Position numbers and translations under genes: made by a program | DNA from: Shewanella metallivivens | GTDB taxonomy: Bacteria; Pseudomonadota; Gammaproteobacteria; Enterobacterales; Shewanellaceae | DNA: 64,000 bases | Direction: 5' to 3' | NCBI RefSeq assembly: GCF_028750675.1 | Contig: NZ_JAQQPZ010000006.1 | Span: 95,875 to 159,874, forward strand | In this document: in pieces, positions 19,080-28,272 of the stretch | How positions within the stretch are numbered: position 1 is the first letter of the stretch | Layout of the letters: each line of letters starts with the position of its first letter | Notes under the pieces: generated by a model | Told to the model about the DNA's origin: nothing | Databases searched by the model: none | The model's input: the letters and a program-made list of their open reading frames with translations, nothing else

Positions 19080-19106
19080 AGCGCACCTTCGGGTGCGCTT
19101 TTTTTG
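19080..19106 (+). terminator. Terminator of raiA
   Basis: Stem AGCGCACC/GGTGCGCT with a stable TTCG tetraloop and T7, 18 bp after the stop. Confidence 0.92.
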
Positions 19107-19174
19107 TCTGCAATTCACCTTTGATGAATAAAATTACATTGACAGCGGTCACTCAGAGCTTTAAGTTTTAAAGC

Positions 19175-19249
19175 ATGAAAACAAAATTCTACAGCCTTTT
19201 TATTTTCTTTTTTATTCAGCCCACCCTCGGAGGCGGATTTTCTGTGTAA
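19175..19249 (+). CDS. pheL: pheA leader peptide
   Basis: A 24-residue leader with six Phe and one Tyr codon, including FIFFFI at residues 9-14, ending in GGGFSV and TAA. It is the counterpart of E. coli PheL (Phe-rich, upstream of pheA). The segment CCTCGGAGG inside the leader can pair with the CCTCCC arm of the downstream hairpin, as expected of an anti-terminator. No strong SD is visible. Confidence 0.85.
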   Translation: MKTKFYSLFIFFFIQPTLGGGFSV

Positions 19250-19267
19250 AAACGAAAATGAAAATTC

Positions 19268-19295
19268 AAAAGCCTCCCAATTGGGAGGCTTTTTT
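19268..19295 (+). terminator. pheA attenuator hairpin
   Basis: An 11-bp perfect stem (AAAAGCCTCCC with GGGAGGCTTTT), loop AATT, then a T run. It lies 18 bp after the pheL stop and 60 bp before pheA. Confidence 0.9.
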
Positions 19296-19354
19296 GTCTA
19301 TAAATACTGTTGTATTTACGATACGACAGTCTATTGCGTTACATTGAGGTTAAT

Positions 19355-21298
19355 ATGCAAAAACCACCAGAGTTAAGTCAAACTCGTGAGCAGATAACAG
19401 CACTCGATAAATCATTATTAGAGCTGTTATCTAAACGCCGCCAATTGAGCTTAAATGTCGCCCGCAGTAAAGAAGTTGATGTTAGACCGATACGTGACAC
19501 CCAAAGAGAAAAAGAGCTCCTCGAGCGCTTAGTGCAACAAGGGCGTGAACAAGGACTTGATGCACACTTTGTCATTTCGCTCTATCAAAGCATTATTGAA
19601 GACTCAGTGCTGTTTCAGCAAACCTATTTACATGGCCGTGCTAATCCTGACACCCAAAAACAACAATATACGGTAGCGTACTTAGGTGCTCGAGGATCAT
19701 ATTCTTACTTAGCCGCAACTCGCTACTGCTCTCGCCGCCAAGTTGCCATGATCGATTTTGGTTGCCAAAGTTTTGATGACATCGTCAATGCTGTTGAATC
19801 TGGTCATGCTGATTACGGTTTTTTACCCATAGAAAATACCTCATCAGGTTCAATTAATGAAGTGTATGACGTACTGCAACACACAACATTATCCATTGTG
19901 GGTGAAACCACCATTGAGGTCGGCCACTGTTTACTGGCAAAGCCAGATAGCAAGATAAGTGATATCAAAACGATTTACGCTCATCCGCAACCGATTAGTC
20001 AATGTAGCCGCTATTTAAGCCAATACCCTCATATCAAGCTAGAATATTGCTCAAGTAGCGCAGAAGCAATGACGAAGGTTATCGAAGCAGATAATAACGC
20101 TGTAGCGGCAATCGGAAGCGCTGAGGGCGGTGCACTGTATCAGTTAGTGGCTATCGAAAAAGGGTTAGCTAACCAAAAAATTAACCAAAGTCGCTTTATT
20201 GTGGTCGCGAGAAAAGCCTCGGCGGTACCCTCTCAACTCCCAGCAAAAACCACATTAATTATGGCCACCGGCCAAAAGCCGGGCGCGTTGGTAGAAGCAC
20301 TGTTAGTGCTAAAGGCACATAACTTAAACATGAGCAAACTTGAGTCACGTCCAATACCAGGCACGCCTTGGGAAGAGATGTTTTACATCGACATCGACGG
20401 CAACTTAGCCACAACAGAAGTACAGCAAGCGATTAAAGAGTTAGAGCGTTTAACAAGATTTATTAAAGTCTTAGGTTGCTATCCATGTGAGACGGTTAAA
20501 CCAACTCAATTATCTCAAGCGCAATTATTAATTGAACCCGACAGCTCAAAACATATCGCAGCTAAAACCGTGTCGAATAATCAGGACAAACATTCGCGTG
20601 ATTACAAATCACAAGATACCCAATTAGTATGTCAAAATTTACATATTGGTGCGGGTCAGTTTGGCGCGCTACAGCAAATTAACTTACCGATTGATAATAC
20701 AGAGTTAGCGACCCAAGCAAAGCATATTAAAGAGTCAGGATTTCAAGCCATTGTGTTAAATGATTTAAAAAATCAGCTTAACGAGCAACAATTAAAATTA
20801 CATGCACAAGTGATTGAACAAGCTGGTTTGCTGTGTGTAATGCAAATCGATCAAGAACAAGACTTTGCTTTAGCTAGCCCTATTGCTGATATGCTCATTT
20901 TAGCAGGTAAGCAAATGTATAACCCTGATTTGTTAGCACTTATAGGCTCGGTTAACCTACCGGTATTATTAGAGCGTAATACCATGGCCAGTATTGATGA
21001 TTGGCTTCAAGCCGCTGATACGGTTCTTAGCCATGGCAATCAACAATTAGGCTTATGTGAGTCAGGTGTAAGAAGCTTTACTCACCCAGAGCAACTCGGT
21101 TTAGATTTAGCAGGCTTAGTTGAAGTGAAATCACGTAGTCACTTACCTGTTATCGTCAATACCAGCTTTAGCATTGATCCCACACGGTTAGCAACCCATG
21201 CCAATGCAGTAAAGCAGCTTAATGCGGATGGTATTATATTATTGAAACAAGATGGAGTATCTCAAGCAGACCTTATTCATAGCCTATATCAGACATAG
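19355..21298 (+). CDS. pheA: Chorismate mutase-prephenate dehydratase with C-terminal DAHP-synthase-like domain
   Basis: Converts chorismate to phenylpyruvate. Domains: AroQ chorismate mutase at about 5-90; prephenate dehydratase at 105-285, with the catalytic ENTSSGSINEV at 160-170; ACT domain at 298-380 with the Phe-binding ESRPIPG. A linker then leads to an extra domain at 425-647. That part resembles a class I-beta DAHP synthase (LPVLLERNTMASIDDWL, LCESGVRSF, SHLPVIVNTS) but active-site residues are changed. E. coli PheA (386 aa) ends after ACT; this one has 647. Start ATG at 19355 with GAGG 5 bp upstream; an in-frame upstream start at 19310 adds 15 residues without an SD. Controlled by pheL attenuation. 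Confidence 0.93.
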   Translation: MQKPPELSQTREQITALDKSLLELLSKRRQLSLNVARSKEVDVRPIRDTQREKELLERLVQQGREQGLDAHFVISLYQSIIEDSVLFQQTYLHGRANPDTQKQQYTVAYLGARGSYSYLAATRYCSRRQVAMIDFGCQSFDDIVNAVESGHADYGFLPIENTSSGSINEVYDVLQHTTLSIVGETTIEVGHCLLAKPDSKISDIKTIYAHPQPISQCSRYLSQYPHIKLEYCSSSAEAMTKVIEADNNAVAAIGSAEGGALYQLVAIEKGLANQKINQSRFIVVARKASAVPSQLPAKTTLIMATGQKPGALVEALLVLKAHNLNMSKLESRPIPGTPWEEMFYIDIDGNLATTEVQQAIKELERLTRFIKVLGCYPCETVKPTQLSQAQLLIEPDSSKHIAAKTVSNNQDKHSRDYKSQDTQLVCQNLHIGAGQFGALQQINLPIDNTELATQAKHIKESGFQAIVLNDLKNQLNEQQLKLHAQVIEQAGLLCVMQIDQEQDFALASPIADMLILAGKQMYNPDLLALIGSVNLPVLLERNTMASIDDWLQAADTVLSHGNQQLGLCESGVRSFTHPEQLGLDLAGLVEVKSRSHLPVIVNTSFSIDPTRLATHANAVKQLNADGIILLKQDGVSQADLIHSLYQT

Positions 21299-21317
21299 AA
21301 TTGGTTTGAAGCATCAT

Positions 21318-21349
21318 AAAAAATGCCGAGAATATTCTCGGCATTTTTT
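21318..21349. terminator. Bidirectional terminator after pheA
   Basis: A perfect 32-bp palindrome (AAAATGCCGAGAAT and its complement) with A and T runs on both sides. It serves pheA and the convergent membrane-protein gene. Confidence 0.88.
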
Positions 21350-21370
21350 ATTGTTAAAGCGCATTGTAAC

Positions 21371-21724
21371 TTATACCGCTAAGCCATCATTTAAACTAAT
21401 CCAGCCTTTAAAAATGCGATAGCTAAACCAACTTACGCCTATAAGATACATGGGTAAACTTAACCACAGTGGACTAATCCAATAACCCGCAATAAAAAAA
21501 GGGCACAGGCCAATAATACTGGTTCGCTGCCAGCGTAAGTGACTGCCTAACACTGACTCTGGATTAACATTTTTTTGAATTAAATTAAACCATAAGCTTA
21601 ACAGCACAGGGACAAAAAATAGTGGAAACGCACTCATTAAACCATAAAGAAAATGCCCAAGGGAATTGTCTTCAACCTGTTGTTGTACAGGTAGCATATT
21701 CGATGGTGTCATCGACATAGTCAT
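21371..21724 (-). CDS. Small membrane protein of unknown function
   Basis: A 117-residue protein. After a polar N-terminus (to about 22), HFLYGLMSAFPLFFVPVLLSLWF forms the first membrane segment. Next comes a loop with VLGSHLRWQRTSIIG, then two further hydrophobic segments to about 100. The SH-RWQ motif recalls small bacterial membrane proteins of the DUF4870-like type that carry SHFRWQIRTFW, but the match is from memory and partial. SD AGGA lies ahead of the ATG. Located between pheA and tyrA; no functional link is shown. Confidence 0.65.
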   Translation of the reverse strand: MTMSMTPSNMLPVQQQVEDNSLGHFLYGLMSAFPLFFVPVLLSLWFNLIQKNVNPESVLGSHLRWQRTSIIGLCPFFIAGYWISPLWLSLPMYLIGVSWFSYRIFKGWISLNDGLAV

Positions 21725-21833
21725 CCTCCAAAGGCAAGTTTACAGGGTTTAATGACACGTAAAATAATCGGTCTCATTAATTAAACATAAGCCTTGTGTC
21801 ACACTTTAGCAATAATAGAAACGATTAAAAAGA

Positions 21834-22985
21834 TTAACCCGCCTTCATATCATTGACCGACTGCAACATTGCACGGCTTTCATGTTGAAACTGCGGTGCA
21901 AAATCACCAAACCATTTAGCAACACGTTGAAACTGAGTCACAAACTCTTGACGATTTCCCGACTTAAGCATGGCAAGTGCATCACGATAGTTATCTAAAT
22001 AATCACTAATCGCATGCTGACTGCCTTGTTGGGCAAAAATTATATCGGCATAAAGTTCAGGATCTTGAGCAAACAGCCTACCGACCATGGCCAGTTCTAA
22101 GCGATATATTGGGGAGCTAAATTGCAATAGGCTTTCAATATCGGCTTCCTCTTTGCACAGATTTAAACCGTAAACAAACGTTGAAAAATGACGCATAGCC
22201 TGCACCAATTGCATCGCTTTATCATGACGCTCTGCTTCAGCTTCCACAATGCGTGCACCCCAAATCTCCATTTGCTGCAATAGCCATTGATACGCATGCG
22301 GTTCGCGCCCATGACACACTACCACGACTTGTTTAGCAAGACTCCCCACATCTGGGCCAAACATTGGGTGTAACCCGACTACAGGCCCTTTATGAGCTTC
22401 AAGCATAGCTGCCAGAGGCTTCTGCTTAATCGAGGTTAAGTCTGCTAAAATGCAGTGCTCTGGCAACTGAGTTAATTTGTCTGCGATAACGTCACAGGTA
22501 ACATTAATCGGTACGGTCACAATCACTAAACCTGCACCATCAAAAATAGCGTCGGCATTTTGCCAATCATTTTTATCAATGCTGTTAACTTTATAACCCG
22601 ATAATGTCAGCATTTGAGTGAACAATTGCCCCAGCTTACCTTCACCACCCACGATAACAACATGACCTAAATCTTGTTTAACCTGCTTAAAACCAACATC
22701 TTTTTCATTAAGATAAGATTCACGCATTAATCGACGTAAAATATCTTCAATTAATTGCGGCGATACATTGATGTTTTCAGCTTCGGCGCGGCGCTTAGCT
22801 AGCATAGATGCTTCACGCTGGGGTGCATAAATGGGGACCCCAGCCGCATGTTTTACCGCCCCAACCTGCGCGACTAAATCAAGACGCTTGCGTAATAGGT
22901 GTAACAGTTGCTGATCAACACCATCAATTAAATCACGTAGGTTCTCAAGATCAGCAGTAGTCTTTTCGTTCATTTTGTTATTCAT
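21834..22985 (-). CDS. tyrA: Bifunctional chorismate mutase/prephenate dehydrogenase
   Basis: Converts chorismate to 4-hydroxyphenylpyruvate for tyrosine. It has 383 residues: AroQ chorismate mutase at about 8-95 ([26 protein letters not shown]), then an NAD-dependent dehydrogenase starting near 107 with [15 protein letters not shown] and including [10 protein letters not shown] and [17 protein letters not shown]. The ATG overlaps the aroF stop by one base (TAATG), so it is translated in a coupled way as the second gene of aroF-tyrA. E. coli has the same gene pair. Confidence 0.95.
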   Translation of the reverse strand: MNNKMNEKTTADLENLRDLIDGVDQQLLHLLRKRLDLVAQVGAVKHAAGVPIYAPQREASMLAKRRAEAENINVSPQLIEDILRRLMRESYLNEKDVGFKQVKQDLGHVVIVGGEGKLGQLFTQMLTLSGYKVNSIDKNDWQNADAIFDGAGLVIVTVPINVTCDVIADKLTQLPEHCILADLTSIKQKPLAAMLEAHKGPVVGLHPMFGPDVGSLAKQVVVVCHGREPHAYQWLLQQMEIWGARIVEAEAERHDKAMQLVQAMRHFSTFVYGLNLCKEEADIESLLQFSSPIYRLELAMVGRLFAQDPELYADIIFAQQGSQHAISDYLDNYRDALAMLKSGNRQEFVTQFQRVAKWFGDFAPQFQHESRAMLQSVNDMKAG

Positions 22986-24076
22986 TAACCGTTGGCAACC
23001 TGCAGTAAATCAAACCGAGTCGGTAATACTGCAGACAACTGGTTAGCGCCTTGTCTTAAAATAGTTTCAGTCGTATCCCAATCAATGCAAGCATCCGTTA
23101 CAGAAACCCCGTATTTAAGCTCTGTTAAGGGCTTATCTGAACTTTGATTTCCTTCATTGAGGTTGCTTTCAAGCATAACACCAATAATCGATTTATTGCC
23201 TGCTTGAATTTGGTTAAATACATCTTCACAAACATTTTTTTGACGTAAATGATCTTTAGACGAATTCCCGTGGCTACAATCAACCACTAAACGTGCACTG
23301 AGCTTTGCCTTGTGAATTTGTGCTTCACTTTCTGCCACACTGGTGGCGTCATAATTAGGCGCTGAACCACCGCGTAAAATGATGTGACCATCAGGATTAC
23401 CCGCAGTTTGCAATAATGCCACTTGGCCTTCTTGGTTAATCCCCATAAAGCGATGACTACTGGCGGCTGATTTTAATGCATTAATTGCCACGTCTAACTT
23501 ACCGTCTGTGCCATTTTTAAAACCTACAGGCATCGATAAACCTGACGCCATTTCGCGGTGGGTTTGTGACTCAGTCGTGCGCGCGCCAATAGCTGACCAG
23601 GTCACTAATTCTGAGAGGTACTGTGGGCTAATGGGATCAAGCGCTTCTGTGGCAATCGGTAATTCAAGCTCTGCTAACCAAATCATGAGTTCACGCGCCA
23701 TTCTTAAGCCTTTCTCAACATCAAATGACTCGTCCATATCTGGATCATTAATCAAGCCTTTCCAGCCAACCGTTGTGCGTGGCTTTTCAAAGTAAACGCG
23801 CATAAGTATGTAAAAATCATCACTGAGTTCGTCATGAAGCTTTTTAAGCTTTAATGCATATTCTTTCGCGGCATCAATATCGTGAATTGAACATGGACCG
23901 GTAACGACCAAGACTCGGTTATCACGTTTATGAACAATATCTGCCACCTGTTTACGGGCATTGAGGATATATTGGTAAGCATGAGTCGACAGCGGTAATT
24001 CTTGCTTTAATTCTGCAGGAGTCACTAATACTTGTTCTGAACTAATGTGCACATTATTGATGGTATCTTGCTGCAT
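22985..24076 (-). CDS. aroF: 3-deoxy-7-phosphoheptulonate (DAHP) synthase, class I-alpha
   Basis: Condenses PEP and erythrose-4-P, the first step of the shikimate pathway. From the ATG at 24076 it has 363 residues. The motifs [49 protein letters not shown] and [12 protein letters not shown] are all intact. AAGAGAG lies 9-10 bp before this ATG, which favours it over the GTG three codons upstream at 24085. Assignment as the Tyr-responsive isozyme (aroF) rather than aroG/aroH rests on its operon with tyrA. This active I-alpha enzyme is of a different subclass from the DAHP-synthase-like domain on PheA. Confidence 0.92.
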   Translation of the reverse strand: MQQDTINNVHISSEQVLVTPAELKQELPLSTHAYQYILNARKQVADIVHKRDNRVLVVTGPCSIHDIDAAKEYALKLKKLHDELSDDFYILMRVYFEKPRTTVGWKGLINDPDMDESFDVEKGLRMARELMIWLAELELPIATEALDPISPQYLSELVTWSAIGARTTESQTHREMASGLSMPVGFKNGTDGKLDVAINALKSAASSHRFMGINQEGQVALLQTAGNPDGHIILRGGSAPNYDATSVAESEAQIHKAKLSARLVVDCSHGNSSKDHLRQKNVCEDVFNQIQAGNKSIIGVMLESNLNEGNQSSDKPLTELKYGVSVTDACIDWDTTETILRQGANQLSAVLPTRFDLLQVANG

Positions 24077-24147
24077 GCTTATCACTCTCTTATGACTTCA
24101 GGCCAAAGGCCACACGTAAATTATATTTTGTGAACTGGGTGTATTTT

Positions 24148-24167
24148 TGTAATGCTACACCATTACA
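24148..24167. promoter_or_regulatory. Possible TyrR-like operator upstream of aroF
   Basis: TGTAAT-N8-ATTACA is a perfect 6-bp inverted repeat about 72 bp before the aroF start. The TyrR box is TGTAAA-N6-TTTACA, so the arms match but the spacing is 2 bp longer. A second partial match (GTAAA-N6-TTT) lies at about 24117-24130. Confidence 0.35.
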
Positions 24168-24345
24168 CTCTATAAGGAACTATGCCTGTGCTTAGGTTGG
24201 AGATCAAGGCTTATTTAAGGAAAAGATTAAAATAATTTAAAATGCAGATGATTTGAAATATAAGCGAAATGAAATAGGACTAAACACACATTTTGTTAAC
24301 TTTTTTAATTGACCTAGCCTCATATCGTTGAATATGGGATTTATA

Positions 24346-24377
24346 CCCAAAAACAAAAACCCGCCTTTCGGCGGGTT
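24346..24377 (-). terminator. Terminator of the rpsP-rimM-trmD-rplS operon
   Basis: On the minus strand, AACCCGCC pairs with GGCGGGTT around GAAA, followed by TTTGTTTTT. It lies 40 bp after the rplS stop. Confidence 0.88.
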
Positions 24378-24417
24378 GTTGTGCGAACACTGCATCTTTA
24401 TTCTGTATCGGTAACTA

Positions 24418-24771
24418 TTACTTAGTTGCCAATTTTTCACGGATACGTGCAGACTTACCTGAACGCTCACGTAAATAGTACAGTTTAGCACGACGTACAC
24501 GACCGCGACGCTTAACTTCGATGCTAGCAATTAATGGGCTGTGCGTTTGGAAAGCACGCTCAACACCTTCGCCATTAGAGATTTTGCGAACTGTGAATGC
24601 AGAGTGCAAACCACGGTTACGCTTAGCAATAACGACACCTTCAAAAGCCTGAAGACGTTCTTTATCACCTTCTTTAACACGAACTTGAACCACTACTGTA
24701 TCACCAGCACCGAATTCAGGTACGTCTGTTTTCATTTGCTCATCGTTGAGCATTTTAATGATATTGTTCAT
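24418..24771 (-). CDS. rplS: 50S ribosomal protein L19
   Basis: A 117-residue protein at the 30S-50S interface. The sequence has the family blocks [50 protein letters not shown] and [25 protein letters not shown]. Last gene of the trmD operon, 33 bp after trmD, followed by the terminator. An SD-like GGAGT precedes the ATG. Confidence 0.97.
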   Translation of the reverse strand: MNNIIKMLNDEQMKTDVPEFGAGDTVVVQVRVKEGDKERLQAFEGVVIAKRNRGLHSAFTVRKISNGEGVERAFQTHSPLIASIEVKRRGRVRRAKLYYLRERSGKSARIREKLATK

Positions 24772-24804
24772 AACTACTCCGTTCTAGAATTAACTGAGCA
24801 TTGA

Positions 24805-25551
24805 CTATGCGGACTTGTCCGTTTCATTCACGAACTGCGCTAATAAAGTCGTTTGTTCGTCAGTCAGAGCTAGATTTTCAAATAATTCTGGTCGTCTCAA
24901 AAAAGTTCTTCCGATACTTTGTTGCAAACGCCAGAGTCTAATTTTTTCGTGGTCACCACTTAGCAGCACTGCAGGTACATCCATACCATCCAATTGTTCA
25001 GGGCGTGTGTAATGAGGACAATCCAGTAAGCCATCAGAGAAAGAATCTTGCTCTGCTGACGCTTGCTTGCCAAGTACACCTGGTACTAAGCGAGCCACTG
25101 AATCGATTAATGTCATTGCCGGTAACTCGCCACCCGAAAGTACGTAATCACCAATAGACCATTCTTCATCCACTTCCGTTTGAATAATGCGTTCATCAAC
25201 ACCTTCGTATCGACCACACACTAAAATCATTCGGTCTGATTTAGCCAACTCAGTCACGCCACGCTGATCCAGCTTGCGTCCCTGAGGCGACAAATAAATC
25301 ACTTTTGCCCCATCACCTGCAGCAGCTTTTGCTGCATGGATGGCATCGCGTAAAGGTTGCACCATCATTAACATTCCTGGGCCACCACCATAAGGGCGGT
25401 CATCCACAGTACTGTGTCGATCATGGGTGAAATCACGAGGATTCCACGTTTGCACCTCAAGCAGGCCGTTTTTCACGGCTCGACCCGTAACACCAAAGTC
25501 TGTAACGGCACGAAACATCTCTGGAAACAGGGTGATTACCCCTAACCACAT
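24805..25551 (-). CDS. trmD: tRNA (guanine-N1)-methyltransferase
   Basis: A SPOUT-fold enzyme that methylates G37 of tRNAs using AdoMet and prevents +1 frameshifting. It has 248 residues. Motifs: [39 protein letters not shown], and the knot region [13 protein letters not shown] plus [15 protein letters not shown]. It lies 15 bp after rimM in the rpsP operon. Confidence 0.97.
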   Translation of the reverse strand: MWLGVITLFPEMFRAVTDFGVTGRAVKNGLLEVQTWNPRDFTHDRHSTVDDRPYGGGPGMLMMVQPLRDAIHAAKAAAGDGAKVIYLSPQGRKLDQRGVTELAKSDRMILVCGRYEGVDERIIQTEVDEEWSIGDYVLSGGELPAMTLIDSVARLVPGVLGKQASAEQDSFSDGLLDCPHYTRPEQLDGMDVPAVLLSGDHEKIRLWRLQQSIGRTFLRRPELFENLALTDEQTTLLAQFVNETDKSA

Positions 25552-25566
25552 ATGTTGTACCTCGAC

Positions 25567-26097
25567 TTAGAAGTCAGGATCCCAATCCACTAAAATCTGT
25601 TTCCCTTGCACATCCACCTGTTTGACGAATTGCTCGGGGACAAAGGGGATCATACGTTCCGCTTTGCCGAAGGCATCTTTGGCATTAGCTTTAACTAACA
25701 GCACGTCGTTTGATCCTGTTTCCACGATCTGGTCAACAATACCCATGTTATAGCCGTTTATATTGGTCACTTCACAGCCGATAAGATCACGGTGATAAAA
25801 TTCATCATCAGCGAGCTCTTTCATTTGTTCTGGCAAAATCGCAATGTCACAATTAGTGAGCATTTGCGCATGCTCTCGTGTAGTCACACCTTCAAGTTCA
25901 GCAACAAGTGCCTTTCCCTGAAAACGCCACTGCGCAACCTTAACTTCACGCCACACGCCTTGCTCTTTAATCAACCAAGGCGAATAATCGAAAATACCTT
26001 CAACAGAATCGGCATAGGAAGTGATTTTAAGCCAACCTTTAATACCATGACTGGATCCTAATTTACCCAGTACGATTGGCTGTTGGTTTTCGCTCAT
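25567..26097 (-). CDS. rimM: 16S rRNA processing protein RimM
   Basis: Assists assembly of the 30S head together with S19. It has 176 residues: an N-terminal RimM beta-barrel ([20 protein letters not shown]) and a C-terminal PRC-like barrel from about 100 ([14 protein letters not shown]...NDVLLVKA, ending [15 protein letters not shown] and ILVDWDPDF). It is the second gene of the operon, 25 bp after rpsP. Confidence 0.95.
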   Translation of the reverse strand: MSENQQPIVLGKLGSSHGIKGWLKITSYADSVEGIFDYSPWLIKEQGVWREVKVAQWRFQGKALVAELEGVTTREHAQMLTNCDIAILPEQMKELADDEFYHRDLIGCEVTNINGYNMGIVDQIVETGSNDVLLVKANAKDAFGKAERMIPFVPEQFVKQVDVQGKQILVDWDPDF

Positions 26098-26122
26098 CTA
26101 TCTATACCTTTTAAATACGCAA

Positions 26123-26374
26123 TTAAGCAGCAGCTTTACGCGCGTCTTTGATCAGTTTTGCAACACGCTCAGATGTTGCAGCGCCAGTAGCAACCCAGTG
26201 CTCAACACGATCAAGATCTAAACGTAACGTTTCTTCTTGGCCACGAGCCAATGGATTGAAGAAACCAACACGTTCGATGAAACGACCGTCACGAGCATTG
26301 CGGCTATCAGCAACAACGATATTGTAAAATGGACGCTTTTTTGCGCCGCCACGAGCTAAACGAATGGTAACCAT
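26123..26374 (-). CDS. rpsP: 30S ribosomal protein S16
   Basis: An 83-residue primary-binding ribosomal protein, complete from [25 protein letters not shown] to the Ala-rich end. A strong SD (AGAGGAA) lies 9 bp before the ATG. First gene of rpsP-rimM-trmD-rplS, preceded by a promoter-like pair and an attenuator-like hairpin. Confidence 0.97.
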   Translation of the reverse strand: MVTIRLARGGAKKRPFYNIVVADSRNARDGRFIERVGFFNPLARGQEETLRLDLDRVEHWVATGAATSERVAKLIKDARKAAA

Positions 26375-26404
26375 GCGTTTTATTCCTCTAATGATTTGCT
26401 AGAA

Positions 26405-26447
26405 GCAAAAATAAAAACTGGAACTCCGTGTTCGCGAAGAGTCCCAG
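26405..26447 (-). terminator. Terminator-like hairpin just upstream of rpsP (probable attenuator)
   Basis: On the minus strand CTGGGACT pairs with AGTTCCAG (one G-U) around a 14-nt loop and is followed by TTTTTATTTTT. Only about 15 bp separate the T tract from the rpsP SD, too little for a promoter, so operon transcription must read through it. Confidence 0.7.
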
Positions 26448-26462
26448 AAAGAAAGCCGGAAG

Positions 26463-26490
26463 ATTTTACCTGACTTTTGAACTATTGCAA
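26463..26490 (-). promoter_or_regulatory. Candidate sigma-70 promoter of the rpsP operon
   Basis: Minus strand -35 TTGCAA, 16-bp spacer, -10 TAAAAT. The predicted start near 26456 is about 10 bp before the hairpin. Confidence 0.5.
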
Positions 26491-26603
26491 CCAAATCTGA
26501 TGTTTTTTAGCTCACCGATTTTGTTGCACTAATGTCAAAGATATAACCTAACCAACTGATGAATATATTAATTAACTACGTTTATACTTAAAAGATGACT
26601 TAA

Positions 26604-27977
26604 TTATCTTCCAGGAAACTTCATTCCAGGAGGTAACATGCCGCTCATTCCGCGCATCATCTTCTTCATACCACCCTTTGCAGACATCTTTTTCATCATT
26701 TTCTGCATTTGGGTAAACTGCTTTAATAAACGGTTAACGTCTTGGATTTGAGTGCCTGAACCTAAGGCGATTCGGCGTTTGCGAGAGCCTTTAATTAAAT
26801 CTGGGTTTTTACGTTCTTTGGCTGTCATCGAATTAATGATGGCTTCCATTTGACCGGTCATTTTACCGTCTTGAACTTGAGCTAAGGCTTCTGGTGGTAA
26901 TTGACCCACACCAGGTAACTTTTCTAGCATGTTCATCATGCCGCCCATGTTTTTCATTTGTTGTAATTGCTCACGAAAATCTTCAAGATCAAAGCTGCCA
27001 CCAGATTTGACTTTAGAAGCAAGCTTCATGGCTTTGTCTTTATCAACGCCACGCTCAACTTCTTCAATCAGTGACAATACGTCACCCATGCCTAAAATGC
27101 GAGATGCAATACGGTCTGGGTGGAATGCCTCTAGTGCGTCAGTTTTTTCACCGACACCTAAGAACTTAATAGGCTTACCCGTGATATTACGGATTGATAA
27201 CGCGGCACCACCACGGGCATCACCGTCAACTTTGGTTAAAATAACCCCAGTTAATGGTAGGGCTTCGTTAAAGGCTTTGGCGGTATTAGCCGCATCTTGA
27301 CCCGTCATGGCATCAACAACAAACAACGTCTCAACAGGATTAACCGTGGCGTGTAGCGCCTTGATTTCATCCATCATGGCTTCGTCAACGTGCAGACGAC
27401 CAGCCGTATCGACAATCACCACATCAATAAATTTAAGCTTAGCGTGGCTAATTGCCGCTTTAGCGATATCGACCGGCTTTTGACTGACATCAGATGGAAA
27501 AAATTCAACGTCGACTTCTGTCGCGAGAGTTTCTAGCTGTTTAATTGCCGCAGGGCGATATACGTCAGCACTGACGACTAACACTGACTTCTTATGACGA
27601 GTGCGCAGCAGTTTACCTAATTTAGCAACAGAGGTGGTTTTACCCGCACCTTGTAAACCGGCCATCATAATCACGGCTGGTGGAGTTGCTGCTAAGTCTA
27701 AGGCTTCGTTTGCCTCGCCCATGGCTCTTTCAAGCTCACTTTGAACGATTTTGATAAAAGCTTGCCCAGGGCTTAAGCTTTTTGACACCTCTTGACCCAC
27801 AGCGCGTTCTTTTACGCTGTTAACGAATTCTCTAACAACAGGTAAAGCGACATCCGCTTCAAGCAGCGCCATACGCACTTCGCGCAGGGTTTCTTTAATG
27901 TTGTCTTCTGTTAAGCGACCACGACCTCTAATATTTTTTAGTGTGCGTGACAGTCTGTCGGATAAATTCTCAAACAT
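26604..27977 (-). CDS. ffh: Signal recognition particle protein Ffh
   Basis: The GTPase subunit of SRP, which targets nascent membrane proteins to FtsY and the translocon. It has 457 residues: N domain to about 90, G domain with GLQGAGKTTSVAKLG, DVYRPAAIKQL, VDTAGRLHVDEAMM and TKVDGDARGG, and a Met-rich M domain from about 325 ending KMMRGMSGMLPPGMKFPG, which binds 4.5S RNA and signal peptides. It is transcribed towards rpsP and divergent from the ypjD-type gene. Confidence 0.97.
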   Translation of the reverse strand: MFENLSDRLSRTLKNIRGRGRLTEDNIKETLREVRMALLEADVALPVVREFVNSVKERAVGQEVSKSLSPGQAFIKIVQSELERAMGEANEALDLAATPPAVIMMAGLQGAGKTTSVAKLGKLLRTRHKKSVLVVSADVYRPAAIKQLETLATEVDVEFFPSDVSQKPVDIAKAAISHAKLKFIDVVIVDTAGRLHVDEAMMDEIKALHATVNPVETLFVVDAMTGQDAANTAKAFNEALPLTGVILTKVDGDARGGAALSIRNITGKPIKFLGVGEKTDALEAFHPDRIASRILGMGDVLSLIEEVERGVDKDKAMKLASKVKSGGSFDLEDFREQLQQMKNMGGMMNMLEKLPGVGQLPPEALAQVQDGKMTGQMEAIINSMTAKERKNPDLIKGSRKRRIALGSGTQIQDVNRLLKQFTQMQKMMKKMSAKGGMKKMMRGMSGMLPPGMKFPGR

Positions 27978-28272
27978 TGATCAGCTCTTTTAAGCATATC
28001 GATAATTGTGGCTATTATACCCAAGCCACTCTAAATTACGATACTTGCGACCACAAGAACGTCAACTGATATCCTGTTTAGGTAAATTATTTGCCGCTAA
28101 GGGTAAGATACTGTTAAATTTTGAGCCTCAGGTCACTGCCATAATAGGCCCTGTTCATGTTAATCTAAGACAAACAATGGGATTACAGTATCTGAATGCT
28201 ATTTTATTGCCTTTATTAACGCATATACTGTTTTCAACGACGCGTTCACCACTCTGATAGGTTGATGTTAAA

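Noticed and set aside
19310-19354. Upstream in-frame start for PheA
   Set aside because: Lies right after the attenuator, has no SD and adds residues without homology; the ATG at 19355 has GAGG at good spacing.
24237-24530. 97-codon open frame on the minus strand overlapping rplS
   Set aside because: It is the rplS sequence in another frame plus the terminator region.
28006-28257. 83-codon open frame on the plus strand between ffh and the ypjD-type gene
   Set aside because: No recognisable domain or SD. It starts within the ffh promoter region, so it is more likely chance.
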